Shown piece after piece: positions 8,251 to 16,383 of a DNA stretch of 34,914 bases. Position 1 is the first letter of the stretch. Each line of letters begins with the position of its first letter. The notes under the pieces are model-generated. The model was given only the letters and a program-made list of their open reading frames with translations, was not told the DNA's origin and searched no databases. The stretch is from NCBI GenBank assembly GCA_019747685.1, contig JAIEQN010000776.1:1-34914 (forward strand). Direction: 5' to 3'. The stretch comes from Gemmataceae bacterium (GTDB taxonomy: Bacteria; Planctomycetota; Planctomycetia; Gemmatales; Gemmataceae). The position numbers and the translations under genes were made by a program.

Positions 8251-8522
8251 CACCCCTCCGGGGTGTCGTACTTCGGGTCGTCATAAATGCTCCACTCGTT
8301 CTCGTCCCAGCCCATCGCCCGAACCGCCTGCCAGTACGCCGCAGCCCGTCCTTCTTCCGTCCAGTCCTCGTCGTCGTAACCGCCGACCTCGAGCACGAAC
8401 TTGGCGTGCTCGGTGGCGCGCAATAGCAGGAACCGTTCGCCGGTCCGCGGGTCGATCACCTCGACCGGCCCGGCCCCGTTCGTCGCCACCGCCGCCATCT
8501 GTTCCTCGGTCAGCTCGATCAT
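8250..8522 (-). CDS. Probable antitoxin partner of the PemK/MazF-like toxin
   Basis: A 90-residue acidic protein starting M-I-E-L-T-E-E-Q, with a strand-rich segment VEVIDPRTGERFLLLRATEH and a tail rich in Trp, Asp and Glu. It is not a recognisable MazE or AbrB protein. Small proteins with this 'MIELTEEQ...VIDPRTGERF' plan recur in planctomycetes, often next to PemK-like genes. The antitoxin call rests mainly on position and on the one-base overlap with the toxin start. A strong Shine-Dalgarno (GGGAGGAGG, 8528-8536) precedes it by five bases, so it should be made in excess of the toxin, as expected for an antitoxin. The acidic tail would suit neutralising a basic RNA-binding groove. No DNA-binding motif is obvious. 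Confidence 0.75.
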   Translation of the reverse strand: MIELTEEQMAAVATNGAGPVEVIDPRTGERFLLLRATEHAKFVLEVGGYDDEDWTEEGRAAAYWQAVRAMGWDENEWSIYDDPKYDTPEG

Positions 8523-8527
8523 GTCGG

Positions 8528-8536
8528 CCTCCTCCC
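8528..8536 (-). promoter_or_regulatory. Strong ribosome-binding site of the antitoxin gene
   Basis: GGGAGGAGG on the minus strand, five bases before the ATG at 8522, is one of the best Shine-Dalgarno matches in the window. It lies within the 21-base gap after the stop of the 1325-residue gene. It fixes the antitoxin start and contrasts with the toxin, which has no separate ribosome-binding site and relies on coupling. Confidence 0.75.
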
Positions 8537-8543
8537 GGCCATT

Positions 8544-11500
8544 CTACCCGACCCCGACCGGCCGCGGCGTGCCGGCCGGCCGGTAGCCCGGCACGGCCGC
8601 CGCCCACTTGCGGACCAGCCCGCACAGGTCCGGGGCCGGGCTGCCGTTCCGGTCGGCCGCGTAGTAGTACTGCTCGACCGCCGCCAAGTCCTGGTCCAGC
8701 GCCGCCCGTTGGGCCGCCGACAGCTCCGACCGGTCGCGGATGTCCCGCAAGACGGCCGCCGCGGTGAACGCGTCGGGGTCGTCCGGGAGTCCCGGGCCGC
8801 CGAGCGTCGGGGCCTTCCGGGTCAGCCAGTAGATCAGCCCGCCGACCAGACCCAGCACGACCACCGCCCCGGCCGCCAGCCGGTAGACGCCCCGCTTGCT
8901 GGCCGTCCCGTAGGTCCGCTCCAGCGACACGTCCTGGCCGACCGTCACCAGGTCGGCGTCGTTGTACCGCTGGTGGACCGTCTCCTTGGTCGGCACCTTC
9001 ACGTCCGGGAACCGGAACGCCGTCGGCAGCGTCGTCTGCCCGTCCTTCGCCGTCAGGGTCAGCGTCACCCCCCGCTCGGAGACGATGACGTTCCGGTCGG
9101 CGTCCTCCTCGAACTTCTTCACCCCCACCTCGGGGGCCTCGGTCTTGGTCACCTCGAACCCGTCGAACTTCGGGTCGATCAGCTCGTCCAGACTGGGCAC
9201 CAGCCCCTGCCCGATGGCCTTGATCTCCAGGATCAAGACGCCCTTGTCGGCCTGCCGCTCGTCGAGCGTCTGGGTGACGACGAGCTGGTCCACCGGCCGC
9301 GAGTCGCCGGACGGGTCCTTGCAGTCGATCGGCACGGCCGGGGTTTCCACCGGCATGACGACGAAGCCGGAGGTGTCGAGGAAGTCGAGGTCGAGCCGCA
9401 GGGGCGGGACCTTGTCCACCTGCGGCCCCTTCGGCTTGAGGAGCAGGTACGCATACGGCGTGTACCGCCAGCCGAACTCCTTGGCCGCCCGCGAGTGGAC
9501 CTTGTCGTCCTGGAACGACACCGACAGGACCTCGAAGTGGTCCTTCAGGGCGGCCCGGGCGGCGGTCTCGAACCGGTCCCGGTAGTCGGTCGTCGGCCGG
9601 CCGTAGTTGTACGAGAAGAACCCGCCGGCGTTCTGGTTCTGCAAGTACCGGCCGAACCCGCCCGACTCCCGCTCGATGTCCCGGGTGTGGGCGATGTTCA
9701 CGAACAGCCCGAACGGCCGGCCGTGGCCGACCCGGGTGGACCCGTTCCGCCCGTCCACCAGGGCTTCGAGCCGAATTTCCGTGACCAGGTCCTTGTAGTA
9801 GTCGAACACCTTCTTCGCCTCGGCGGCGTTCTTGTGGTCGCCGACGACCTGGAACCCGGCCTTCAGGTAGTTGAACTTCACGTGCGGCTTGGCCCCGCTC
9901 ATCTTCACGAACAGGTTGGTGGCGAACTTGCCCAGGTGCTTTTCGGCCAGGTCGCCGGGCAGCCCCTCGATCGCCTTGCGGATCAAGGGCGGCTGCCGCC
10001 AGTCCGGCTGCTTGTCCTCCGAGATCATCCCCAGGTCGACCGCCCCGAGGCCGGCGGCGAACCACTGCTCGTACAGGTCGGTGGTCTGCTCGTCCTCGGG
10101 CAGGGTGCGGACGGCCCTGGCGTAGTCGGCGGCGGCCGCCTGGTAGAGGGCGAACGCCTCGTTCCGCCGGGCCGAGAAGTCGGCCGACTTCTGCAGCTCG
10201 GACCGGAACCCGGCCTCGTCGTGGGCCAGCCCGGCGGCCGCCGTCAACAGCGCCCAGTGGCCGGGGAACTTCTTCGTGGCGTCGGCCACCGCCCCCCGGG
10301 CGACCTGGTAGCCCCGCAGGACCTCCTGCTCGATGTCCTTCTTCTTCCGGTTGGTCTTCTTGTTCTGCTGCTCGGCCGGGTCCTTCCACTGGCCGGCCAG
10401 GTTGCCCCGCATCTGCTCGGCCAGGGCGGCGACGGTCTTCGGCTTGAGCCCGCCCATCGGCCCGAACACGGCCTCGATCGCCTCCGTCCGGTAGACCTCG
10501 GCCGAGCTGTGGCAGGCGGTGAACGCCTTGACCAGGATGGCGTCCTCGACGTCGGCCGCCCCGGCCGGCAACGCCCTGATCCGCTTGGCCCACTTCGACA
10601 GCTCGACCAGGTTCCGCTCCTGCTTCGACCGGGTCAGCGGGATGCCCTCGGCCCGCTGCTCGAAGGCGAAGAAGTACCACGAATAGCGGTAGCGGTTGCG
10701 GGCGGCGTTCGGGTCGTGGTTGCGGGTCCAGACCTGGAGGAACTCCTTGACCAGCTCCTTGGCCTCGTTCGGCTGGGCGGCGGCCGTCTGCTCGATCAGC
10801 GGGAACGCCTTCTCGTCCTCCTCGACCTTCAGGTGCATCCGGGCGGCGATCCCGGCCAGCTTCGGCCGCAGGGACGGGTCGATGGCGGCCACCCAGGTGG
10901 GGTCCGGGGCGGCCTTCATCACGTCGGCCACCAGGATCGGCCGGGGCATGTTCGGCTGCATCATCATCCGCTGCTGCATCATGAAATCGTCGTCGTCGAA
11001 CATGTACATGTTCCCGTACCGGTCCCGGCGGAGGCGGGACCCGGACGAGGTGTCGAACCGCTGGGAGAACTCGGCCTCCCGCATCCAGCCGAGGGCCAGC
11101 AGGGTGAGCGTCGGCTGCCAGGTCTTGGCCTTCTCCGGGGCGGCCTTGAGCAACGCTTCCACGGCGGTCTTCATCAGCTTCAGGGTGTTCAGCCGCTCGT
11201 CGATCTGGTGCGGCCGGGTGGCCAGCCCGCGGGCGGCCGCGGTGCCGATGGCCGCCAGGATTTCCATCCCCCGGTCGGGGTTCTTGGTGAAGCTGGCGTC
11301 CAGCCACTCCTGGCCGTAGGCGTCCTTGAGCCGCGGGGCCAGCTCGACCGCCCGGACCAGGGCTTCTTCCTTCTCCTCCGGGTCGTTGAGCGGGTTGGCC
11401 AGGACCGCCTGGACGGCGGCCCACGCCTTCTCCAGGTTCCCGCCCTTCGCCTCCTTGGCGTGCAGGACGACGAAGTGCTTGGCCAGCAGGTTCAGCCCCT

Positions 11501-12521
11501 CGGCGTCGAGGTCCTTGATGGCCTGCTCCGGGGTCGGCAGGAAGTCGCCGGCGTAGGCCGCCTCGCCGGACAGGATGAGGAGCTTGGCCACCTGCCGGCG
11601 GCCGAACACCCGCTGGCCGTCCGGCTTGGCCACGTCGGCCTTGAACCGGGTGATGAGGACCTCGACCAGGGTGCCGCCGGCGGTCGTCTCGCGGAAGACG
11701 TTGGCCAGGGCGTTCAGGTTCTCCCGGTCCAACCCCGGCGGGGAGACGGCGGCGGCCGACGGCCCGCCGACGGCCGCCACCCGGCCCGGGAAGTGGGCCG
11801 GGTTCGGGGCGGTTGGGGCGGCGGCGGCCAGCCCGAACAGGTCGTCGGCGGTGAACACGTGCCGCTCGGCGAACTGCTGGCCCCGCTGCCCCTGCATCTG
11901 CTGGAGCATCTGCACGTCCTGCTCGGTCAGCCCCGGCGGGGGCGGACCGCCGGCGGACAGGTTGGCCGGCTGCTGGAGGCTGCGGAGGAGCTGGCGGTAG
12001 GCGGGGGTGGCCTCCTCGTCCGGCAGCCCGGCCAGGTACGCCTTGACGCCCGCCCAGTCGCCGAGCGTCACCTTCTTCTGGAAGGCGGCCAACTCCTCCA
12101 GGGCGGCGGCCTCGGCCGGGGTGAGGCCGCCGGGCGGCGGCCCCCCGGAACCGCCGGGACCACCTGGCCCGCCAGGGCTGTCGGGACCGTCCGGCCCCAT
12201 CACCGCCCCCGGCGGCATGTTCGGGGACCGCCCGCCCGGGCGGGGGCGGGTGAGGCCCGGCTTGGCCGGGGCCCAGGCCTTGAGGATGGCCGACGGCCGG
12301 CGGTCGAACGTGAGCTGCTTCAGCCTGACCAGCCGGGGCGACTCCTTCGGCCCCTCGCCCTTGGCGACGGCCTTCACCTCCCGCGGCTCGGGGGCGACGG
12401 CGACCTCCGCCCGGGCCGGCCGCGGCTCCGGGGCGACCGCGACCGGCGGCTGCTGGGCCGCGGCGGTCATCAGCCCGGCGGCGGCCGCGAACAGGGCGAG
12501 CGGGAGCAGCGGCGTCCTCAT
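8544..12521 (-). CDS. Large exported, membrane-anchored protein of unknown function
   Basis: 1325 residues. The ATG at 12521 gives a clear signal peptide (MRTPLLPLALFAAAAGLMTAAAQ) and has GAGG upstream; the frame is open to 13022 but that part overlaps the previous gene. A proline/glycine-rich collagen-like stretch (coded about 12120-12240) precedes a long, mostly helical region with tetratricopeptide-like character. A Met/Asp-rich insert (coded about 10940-11010) and a lysine-rich patch (near 10330-10360) stand out. One membrane helix lies near residues 1211-1234, leaving a ~90-residue cytoplasmic tail. I do not recognise a named family. Its place downstream of moxR, DUF58 and two VWA genes suggests it is a partner or client of that complex in the periplasm. 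It may share a transcript with the toxin-antitoxin genes only 21 bases downstream. Confidence 0.85.
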   Translation of the reverse strand: MRTPLLPLALFAAAAGLMTAAAQQPPVAVAPEPRPARAEVAVAPEPREVKAVAKGEGPKESPRLVRLKQLTFDRRPSAILKAWAPAKPGLTRPRPGGRSPNMPPGAVMGPDGPDSPGGPGGPGGSGGPPPGGLTPAEAAALEELAAFQKKVTLGDWAGVKAYLAGLPDEEATPAYRQLLRSLQQPANLSAGGPPPPGLTEQDVQMLQQMQGQRGQQFAERHVFTADDLFGLAAAAPTAPNPAHFPGRVAAVGGPSAAAVSPPGLDRENLNALANVFRETTAGGTLVEVLITRFKADVAKPDGQRVFGRRQVAKLLILSGEAAYAGDFLPTPEQAIKDLDAEGLNLLAKHFVVLHAKEAKGGNLEKAWAAVQAVLANPLNDPEEKEEALVRAVELAPRLKDAYGQEWLDASFTKNPDRGMEILAAIGTAAARGLATRPHQIDERLNTLKLMKTAVEALLKAAPEKAKTWQPTLTLLALGWMREAEFSQRFDTSSGSRLRRDRYGNMYMFDDDDFMMQQRMMMQPNMPRPILVADVMKAAPDPTWVAAIDPSLRPKLAGIAARMHLKVEEDEKAFPLIEQTAAAQPNEAKELVKEFLQVWTRNHDPNAARNRYRYSWYFFAFEQRAEGIPLTRSKQERNLVELSKWAKRIRALPAGAADVEDAILVKAFTACHSSAEVYRTEAIEAVFGPMGGLKPKTVAALAEQMRGNLAGQWKDPAEQQNKKTNRKKKDIEQEVLRGYQVARGAVADATKKFPGHWALLTAAAGLAHDEAGFRSELQKSADFSARRNEAFALYQAAAADYARAVRTLPEDEQTTDLYEQWFAAGLGAVDLGMISEDKQPDWRQPPLIRKAIEGLPGDLAEKHLGKFATNLFVKMSGAKPHVKFNYLKAGFQVVGDHKNAAEAKKVFDYYKDLVTEIRLEALVDGRNGSTRVGHGRPFGLFVNIAHTRDIERESGGFGRYLQNQNAGGFFSYNYGRPTTDYRDRFETAARAALKDHFEVLSVSFQDDKVHSRAAKEFGWRYTPYAYLLLKPKGPQVDKVPPLRLDLDFLDTSGFVVMPVETPAVPIDCKDPSGDSRPVDQLVVTQTLDERQADKGVLILEIKAIGQGLVPSLDELIDPKFDGFEVTKTEAPEVGVKKFEEDADRNVIVSERGVTLTLTAKDGQTTLPTAFRFPDVKVPTKETVHQRYNDADLVTVGQDVSLERTYGTASKRGVYRLAAGAVVVLGLVGGLIYWLTRKAPTLGGPGLPDDPDAFTAAAVLRDIRDRSELSAAQRAALDQDLAAVEQYYYAADRNGSPAPDLCGLVRKWAAAVPGYRPAGTPRPVGVG

Positions 12522-12564
12522 CGGCGCGTCCTCAGCGGAGGGCGGTCTGTGTCGGATGGTTTTT

Positions 12565-12629
12565 GGCGAGCGGGGGGCGTCAGCCCCCCATGCAGAGACG
12601 CATCGGGGGGCTGACCCCCCCCGCTCGCC
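12565..12629. repeat. Near-perfect 28-bp inverted repeat
   Basis: The left arm 12565-12592 and right arm 12601-12629 are reverse complements except for one substitution and one extra base, with the 8-base loop CAGAGACG. The arms begin GGCGAGCGGGGGG and end with a run of C then ATG. The element fills most of the space between the 12637 stop and the start of the 1325-residue gene. Its layout (about 28-bp arms, 8-base loop) mirrors the repeat at 2362-2421 although the sequence differs, which suggests dispersed palindromic elements. No T-run follows, so it is not a typical terminator. Confidence 0.85.
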
Positions 12630-12639
12630 GGGTCGGTCA

Positions 12640-12774
12640 GTGCCCGGTGTCGTCGACCGGCTCGGCGTCGCCGCCCTTGCGGGCGTCCTTCGGCTCGCCC
12701 TTGCCCGGCGGCTTGCCCTTGCCCGGCTTTTTCCCCGGCTTGCGGCCCAACTGGCCGCTGTTACAACCTTCTCA
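12640..12774 (-). pseudogene. In-frame 44-codon tail beyond the stop of the 199-residue gene
   Basis: The TGA at 12772-12774 ends the upstream gene, but the same frame then runs 44 codons without a stop to a TGA at 12637-12639. The peptide is lysine-, proline- and glycine-rich (pattern GRKPGKKPGKGKPPGKG, then an acidic end EPVDDTGH) and codon choice stays G/C-ending. Neither alternative frame gives so regular a composition. It is probably the severed C-terminal tail of the upstream protein, lost through one nonsense change, or a sequencing error at the stop. It has no start codon of its own worth proposing. Stop read-through cannot be excluded. Confidence 0.45.
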
Positions 12775-13371
12775 GACCGACGGCAGGGGCAGCCCCTGTA
12801 GCTCCGCCAGGTCGAGCCGGGCCAGCCGGACGGCCGCCTCCAGGTCTTCCTTGTGCTTGGCCGCGGCGGCCGCGTCGCCCCGCTTCTCGGCGTCCTCGGC
12901 GAGCAGCTTGTAGTTCTGCCGGGCGGCCTCGATCTCCGGCTCCCAGTCCTCCCGGGCGGCCCCTTCGAGCCGCAACAGCCAGGTGACGTAGAACTGGGCG
13001 TTGGCCCGGGCCGACCGGACATCCTCGGACAGCTTCGGATCGGCGGCCGGGTCGTCGGCCAACTCGTCGGCCAGGGCCGTCAGGTCGTTGTAAGCCGCCC
13101 CGAGTTGCTTCGAGAGCAACTGGGCCTTGGCCTTCTCCAGCCGGAGCTTGCGGGCCTCGGCCGTCCGCCCGGCCGGGAGGGCGGCCAGGGCCGCGTTGTA
13201 CTCGTCCACCGCAGTCAGGTGATCGTTGTCGGCGGCCGCGGCTTCGGCCGCCTGGACGTGCTTGGCCACCACGTCCAGGGCCTGCTGCTCCTGGCCCGGC
13301 CCGAGGTGGTACGCCAGCCCGGCCAGCGGCAACAGCAGCCAGCCGACGAGGAGCAGGATGCGGAGTACCAT
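12772..13371 (-). CDS. Small membrane-anchored helical (TPR-like) protein in the MoxR/VWA set
   Basis: 199 residues. An N-terminal hydrophobic segment (VLRILLLVGWLLLPLAGLAY) serves as signal peptide or membrane anchor. The rest is alanine-rich amphipathic helix with tetratricopeptide character (AVDEYNAALAALPAG..., AYNDLTALADEL...). GGGAGG stands five bases before the ATG at 13371. It lies 47 bases after the second VWA gene and is probably co-transcribed. Classical Bat operons of other bacteria also end with TPR proteins (BatC/BatE-like), so a scaffold role with the VWA proteins is a reasonable inference. The stop at 12772 looks premature because a charged 44-codon tail continues in frame. Confidence 0.87.
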   Translation of the reverse strand: MVLRILLLVGWLLLPLAGLAYHLGPGQEQQALDVVAKHVQAAEAAAADNDHLTAVDEYNAALAALPAGRTAEARKLRLEKAKAQLLSKQLGAAYNDLTALADELADDPAADPKLSEDVRSARANAQFYVTWLLRLEGAAREDWEPEIEAARQNYKLLAEDAEKRGDAAAAAKHKEDLEAAVRLARLDLAELQGLPLPSV

Positions 13372-13418
13372 GCGACCTCCCGTTCCGGGGACACGGACCG
13401 TCTACCAGTGTAACAGGT

Positions 13419-14477
13419 TCAAACGCTGTGGGGAACATTATTCGGCCCGCCCCGGCTCGCCCGCGGCCGCCGGCCGGGGCTCCAACCGGTGCCGACCAGC
13501 CCGAGGACGGCCGGCAAGACGGCCAGCACCCCGCACCCGGCCCCGACGCCCAGCAGGGCGTACTCCCGGGCCGCCCACCGGTCGGCGTCCTTCGGCCGGG
13601 TCCGCTCGTCGATCCGTGACACCAGCTCGGTGGTCAGGTGCTTGTCGTTGCCGTCGTGGTAGACGCCGTTGAGCCGGTTGGCGACCTGCCGGAGGGTGGA
13701 CACGTCCTGGCGGGTGGTGTGCCCGCCGAGCGACTTCCCGGCGGTCGGGTTGCCGACCCCGACGATCACCACGTTCGCCCCGATCGACGCCGGCATCTTC
13801 GGCATCCCGGTGGCCGGGACGGTGTCCCCGTCGGTGACCATCACCAGCACCGCCGACCCCGGGGGCCACGGCTTGGCGACCCGGGCGGCCTCCTCCAGCC
13901 CGGCGAACAGGTCCGTGTCGCCCGGCTTGAAGGCGTGCCGCAGGGGCAGGTCGGACAGGATGTTCCGGACCACCTCCCGGTCGACGGTGTCGACCACCAC
14001 CGGCTTGGCCTCCTTGGCGAACGCGACCACCGTGGTCTTGTACCGCTCGGCCTCGACCCGCTCGAAGAACGACTGGATCAGGTCGGCCGCCCGCTCCCGC
14101 CGGGGCTGCTTCCCCTCCCGCCCGGCGTCCTCCACCGTCATGCTCCGGGACACGTCCAGGACCAGGACGAGGTGGCGGTACTCGCCGGGCAGGACCTCGT
14201 TCAGCTTGTGGGCCTTCGGCGGGAGCAGGGCCAGCACGGTCAGCCCCCAGGCGGCGGCCCCGGCGGCGAGGGTGCGGAGGGCCGGGGCGACGGCCGCCAG
14301 AGCCAGCCACCGGCGGGACGGGCCGAACGCCAGCGGGGCCGCCCGGAGCACCCGCCGGTAGTGCAGCACCTCGGCGGCCGCGGCCAACAGCAGGACCACC
14401 CCGGCGGCCACGAACCCGGCCCCGACGGCGGACAGCCCGACGGGGTCGTAGGCCGGGAGTTTCGGAACCGGGATCAC
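13419..14477 (-). CDS. Membrane-anchored VWA-domain protein (BatB-like)
   Basis: About 352 residues. Two GTG codons (14480 and 14477) are possible starts; the second overlaps the upstream stop as GTGA and is chosen. Residues ~17-38 and ~58-86 are membrane helices. A von Willebrand A domain follows with the MIDAS motif D108-V-S-R-S (LVLDVSRSMTVED), a later LVMVTDGDTVPATG and NVVIVGVGNP. A C-terminal hydrophobic stretch (EYALLGVGAGCGVLAVLPAVLGLVG) gives a third helix, so the VWA domain sits between membrane segments, as in BatA/BatB proteins. Metal-dependent binding to a partner is the usual VWA role. It is translationally coupled to the preceding VWA gene. The long frame continuing upstream overlaps the neighbouring gene out of frame and is not coding. 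Confidence 0.9.
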   Translation of the reverse strand: MIPVPKLPAYDPVGLSAVGAGFVAAGVVLLLAAAAEVLHYRRVLRAAPLAFGPSRRWLALAAVAPALRTLAAGAAAWGLTVLALLPPKAHKLNEVLPGEYRHLVLVLDVSRSMTVEDAGREGKQPRRERAADLIQSFFERVEAERYKTTVVAFAKEAKPVVVDTVDREVVRNILSDLPLRHAFKPGDTDLFAGLEEAARVAKPWPPGSAVLVMVTDGDTVPATGMPKMPASIGANVVIVGVGNPTAGKSLGGHTTRQDVSTLRQVANRLNGVYHDGNDKHLTTELVSRIDERTRPKDADRWAAREYALLGVGAGCGVLAVLPAVLGLVGTGWSPGRRPRASRGGPNNVPHSV

Positions 14478-15424
14478 CACGGGGTGTACCTCAACCCGTA
14501 CAGGGCCAGTGTGCCGGCCAAGAGCAGCACCGCCCCGGCCAGGGCGAACGGCTCGTAGTAGTCCACCGTCTCGGCGATGGTCGGGGTGATCTTGGCCTGC
14601 TTCAGGGCGTCGATCTTCCGGAACACCGCCGGCAGGGCGGCCGGGTCGTCGGCCCGGAACGCCTCCCCGCCGGTCTGCCGGCAGATGGTGTAAATCTCGT
14701 CCTGCGGCTCCTCCCCGCCGACGATGATGGCGAACACGGTGATCCCGCCGGCGGTCAGCTTCTGGATGTAGTCGGCCTCGTTCCCCGGCAGGTCGAAGCT
14801 CTCCCCGTCGGAGACCAGGACGATCATCCGGTCCCCCTCCAGGGCCCGCCGGGCCAGCTCCTCCTTGCACCCGGTCAGGGCCTTGCCGATCAGCGTGCCC
14901 CAGAACGCCCGGGGGAGGTGGTCCGGCCGCATCAGCGGCGGGGCGCATTTGATCGCCGACGGGTCGGTGGTCAGCGGGGTCCAGTGGACGAAGTTGCCGC
15001 CGAAGAAGGTCAGCCCGAAGGCGTCCCCCTTGCGGTGGTCGAGGAACCGCTCGATCGCCTTCATCGAGGCGTCGTACCGGGTCCCGTCCCCGAACGCCTC
15101 GGTCATGCTGGGGGAGACGTCGACGGCGAACTGGATGTTGGTGACCGACCGCTTGTCCTGGGGCGGGCCGTTCCGCTTGGGGCCGGCCAGGACGCACACG
15201 GCGACGGCCAACAGCAGCGGCGCGATCGACTCGGCCAGCGACAGCGTCACCCACCACCACCAGCCCCCGCCGGCCCGGGCCCGGTCGAGCGGCAGGACCA
15301 CCCGGCGGGACGGCAGGAGCCACCGCCCGGCCCACACCCCGGCCAAGAGCAGCCCGGGCAGGAGCAGCCCGAACAGCACCAGCGTGTGGGTGAACGCCGG
15401 CCAGACCAGGGGGATGTCCTTCAT
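14474..15424 (-). CDS. Membrane-anchored VWA-domain protein (BatA-like)
   Basis: 316 residues. Membrane helices near 12-36 and 62-82 and a C-terminal one near 293-312 bracket a von Willebrand A domain. The MIDAS motif is D102-V-S-P-S (FAVDVSPSMTEAF), with MIVLVSDGESFDLPG further on. The start at 15424 overlaps the stop of the upstream gene as ATGA. Two adjacent VWA genes after moxR and DUF58 are the hallmark of Bat-type operons. The segment after the MIDAS (TFFGGNFVHWTPLTTDPSA) is like BatA, where substrates or clients are presented to the ATPase. The client is not evident from sequence. Function as an envelope complex is inferred from the family. Confidence 0.9.
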   Translation of the reverse strand: MKDIPLVWPAFTHTLVLFGLLLPGLLLAGVWAGRWLLPSRRVVLPLDRARAGGGWWWWVTLSLAESIAPLLLAVAVCVLAGPKRNGPPQDKRSVTNIQFAVDVSPSMTEAFGDGTRYDASMKAIERFLDHRKGDAFGLTFFGGNFVHWTPLTTDPSAIKCAPPLMRPDHLPRAFWGTLIGKALTGCKEELARRALEGDRMIVLVSDGESFDLPGNEADYIQKLTAGGITVFAIIVGGEEPQDEIYTICRQTGGEAFRADDPAALPAVFRKIDALKQAKITPTIAETVDYYEPFALAGAVLLLAGTLALYGLRYTPW

Positions 15425-16281
15425 GCGCCGCCCCCCCGCTCGCCCCCGACCCGCTCCAGCGCGTCCGGCGGCAGGTCCCGGTACGGGGCCAAGAGCGCCC
15501 CGACATCGACCGGCCGGCCCGGCCCGGGCCGGTGCAGCCACTCTTCGAGCCGGTTCAACAGCGGCCCGGCGTCCGGGTGCCGGCGGAGGGCGGCCATCGC
15601 CTCGGCCGGCGGGTCCGCCTCCAGCTTCAGCCGCTTCCGCCAGTACGCCAGCAGCGACCGTTCCAGGTCGGCCAGCTGGCCGGGCGACAACCTCCCGCCC
15701 ACCGCCCCCTCGACCAGCGGCCGGAGCCGGTCGGCCAGGGTCAGCGGCCGGCCGGCGTCGGCGGCCACGGCCTTCGCCCGCCGGGGGAAGAAGAACGACA
15801 GGACGATGGCCGCCAGCCCAAGGCCCCAGAGGACGCCGAGGCCGATGACCAGGAGCCGGTAGCCGCCCAGCCGTGGGCCGGGGTCGACCCTCAGGTCGTT
15901 CGGCAGCACCGGCCCGGGCGACCGGACCGGGTTCACCCGCACCGGGAGCGGCGGCAGGTCGGCGGCCGACGACCCGTCCTTCCGCCGCAGGGAGTCCCGC
16001 AGGTCGTGGGTGCCGGGTTCGAGGCCGAAGTACTCGAGGTCGTACCGGAAGGCCGTCCCGTGCGGGTAGACGGCGGCGACCCGGACCACCACCGCGGCCT
16101 TCCGGTCGGTCAGCGGCCTGGCCTCCAGCTCGGCCCCGGGCAGCACCAGACTGGTGAACCGGCCGGTCATCCCGACGGCCGTTTCGGGCTGGGCGTGGGC
16201 GGCCGGGGGGCAAAGGGAAAAGCTGACAAGTAGGGCTAAAGCCCCGGCGCAGGTCCCGGCGGTCCGTGTCAGCCGGCCCAT
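15421..16281 (-). CDS. Exported single-pass membrane protein of the MoxR/VWA operon
   Basis: 286 residues, starting after a GGGGGGAGGG ribosome-binding site. Residues 1-30 are a signal peptide ending AHA. Residues 31-140 form a predicted beta-rich extracytoplasmic domain, 142-166 a membrane helix, and 167-286 a cytoplasmic helical domain (LTLADRLRPLVEG, LERSLLAYWRKRLKL). This layout (exported domain, one helix, cytoplasmic tail, placed between DUF58 and VWA genes) is seen in MoxR operons, where it is usually a hypothetical or DUF4381-like protein. I cannot assign a firm family. It overlaps the first VWA gene by four bases, so equal amounts of the two are likely. Confidence 0.85.
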   Translation of the reverse strand: MGRLTRTAGTCAGALALLVSFSLCPPAAHAQPETAVGMTGRFTSLVLPGAELEARPLTDRKAAVVVRVAAVYPHGTAFRYDLEYFGLEPGTHDLRDSLRRKDGSSAADLPPLPVRVNPVRSPGPVLPNDLRVDPGPRLGGYRLLVIGLGVLWGLGLAAIVLSFFFPRRAKAVAADAGRPLTLADRLRPLVEGAVGGRLSPGQLADLERSLLAYWRKRLKLEADPPAEAMAALRRHPDAGPLLNRLEEWLHRPGPGRPVDVGALLAPYRDLPPDALERVGGERGGGA

Positions 16282-16320
16282 CAGCCCTCCCCCCGACGGC
16301 CCGCCCGGATTCTCATTGGT

Positions 16321-16357
16321 TTGGTTCGGCTACCCACACACCCTGCGGCCGAACCAA
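16321..16357. repeat. 10-bp perfect inverted repeat after the DUF58 gene
   Basis: TTGGTTCGGC at 16321-16330 pairs exactly with GCCGAACCAA at 16348-16357 around a 17-base loop. It lies in the 102-base gap between the DUF58 stop (16384) and the next gene's start (16281), in a locally A+T-richer patch. It may be a transcript-processing or attenuation hairpin inside the operon. No T-run follows on the minus strand. Confidence 0.55.
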
Positions 16358-16383
16358 TTATACCCGTCAAACCGATCATCGAA

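Noticed and set aside
8709-12614. A 1301-codon open frame on the plus strand opposite the large exported protein
   Set aside because: Low-complexity Leu/Gly/Arg/Val-rich product without start context; the minus-strand gene has a signal peptide, a membrane helix and ribosome-binding site.
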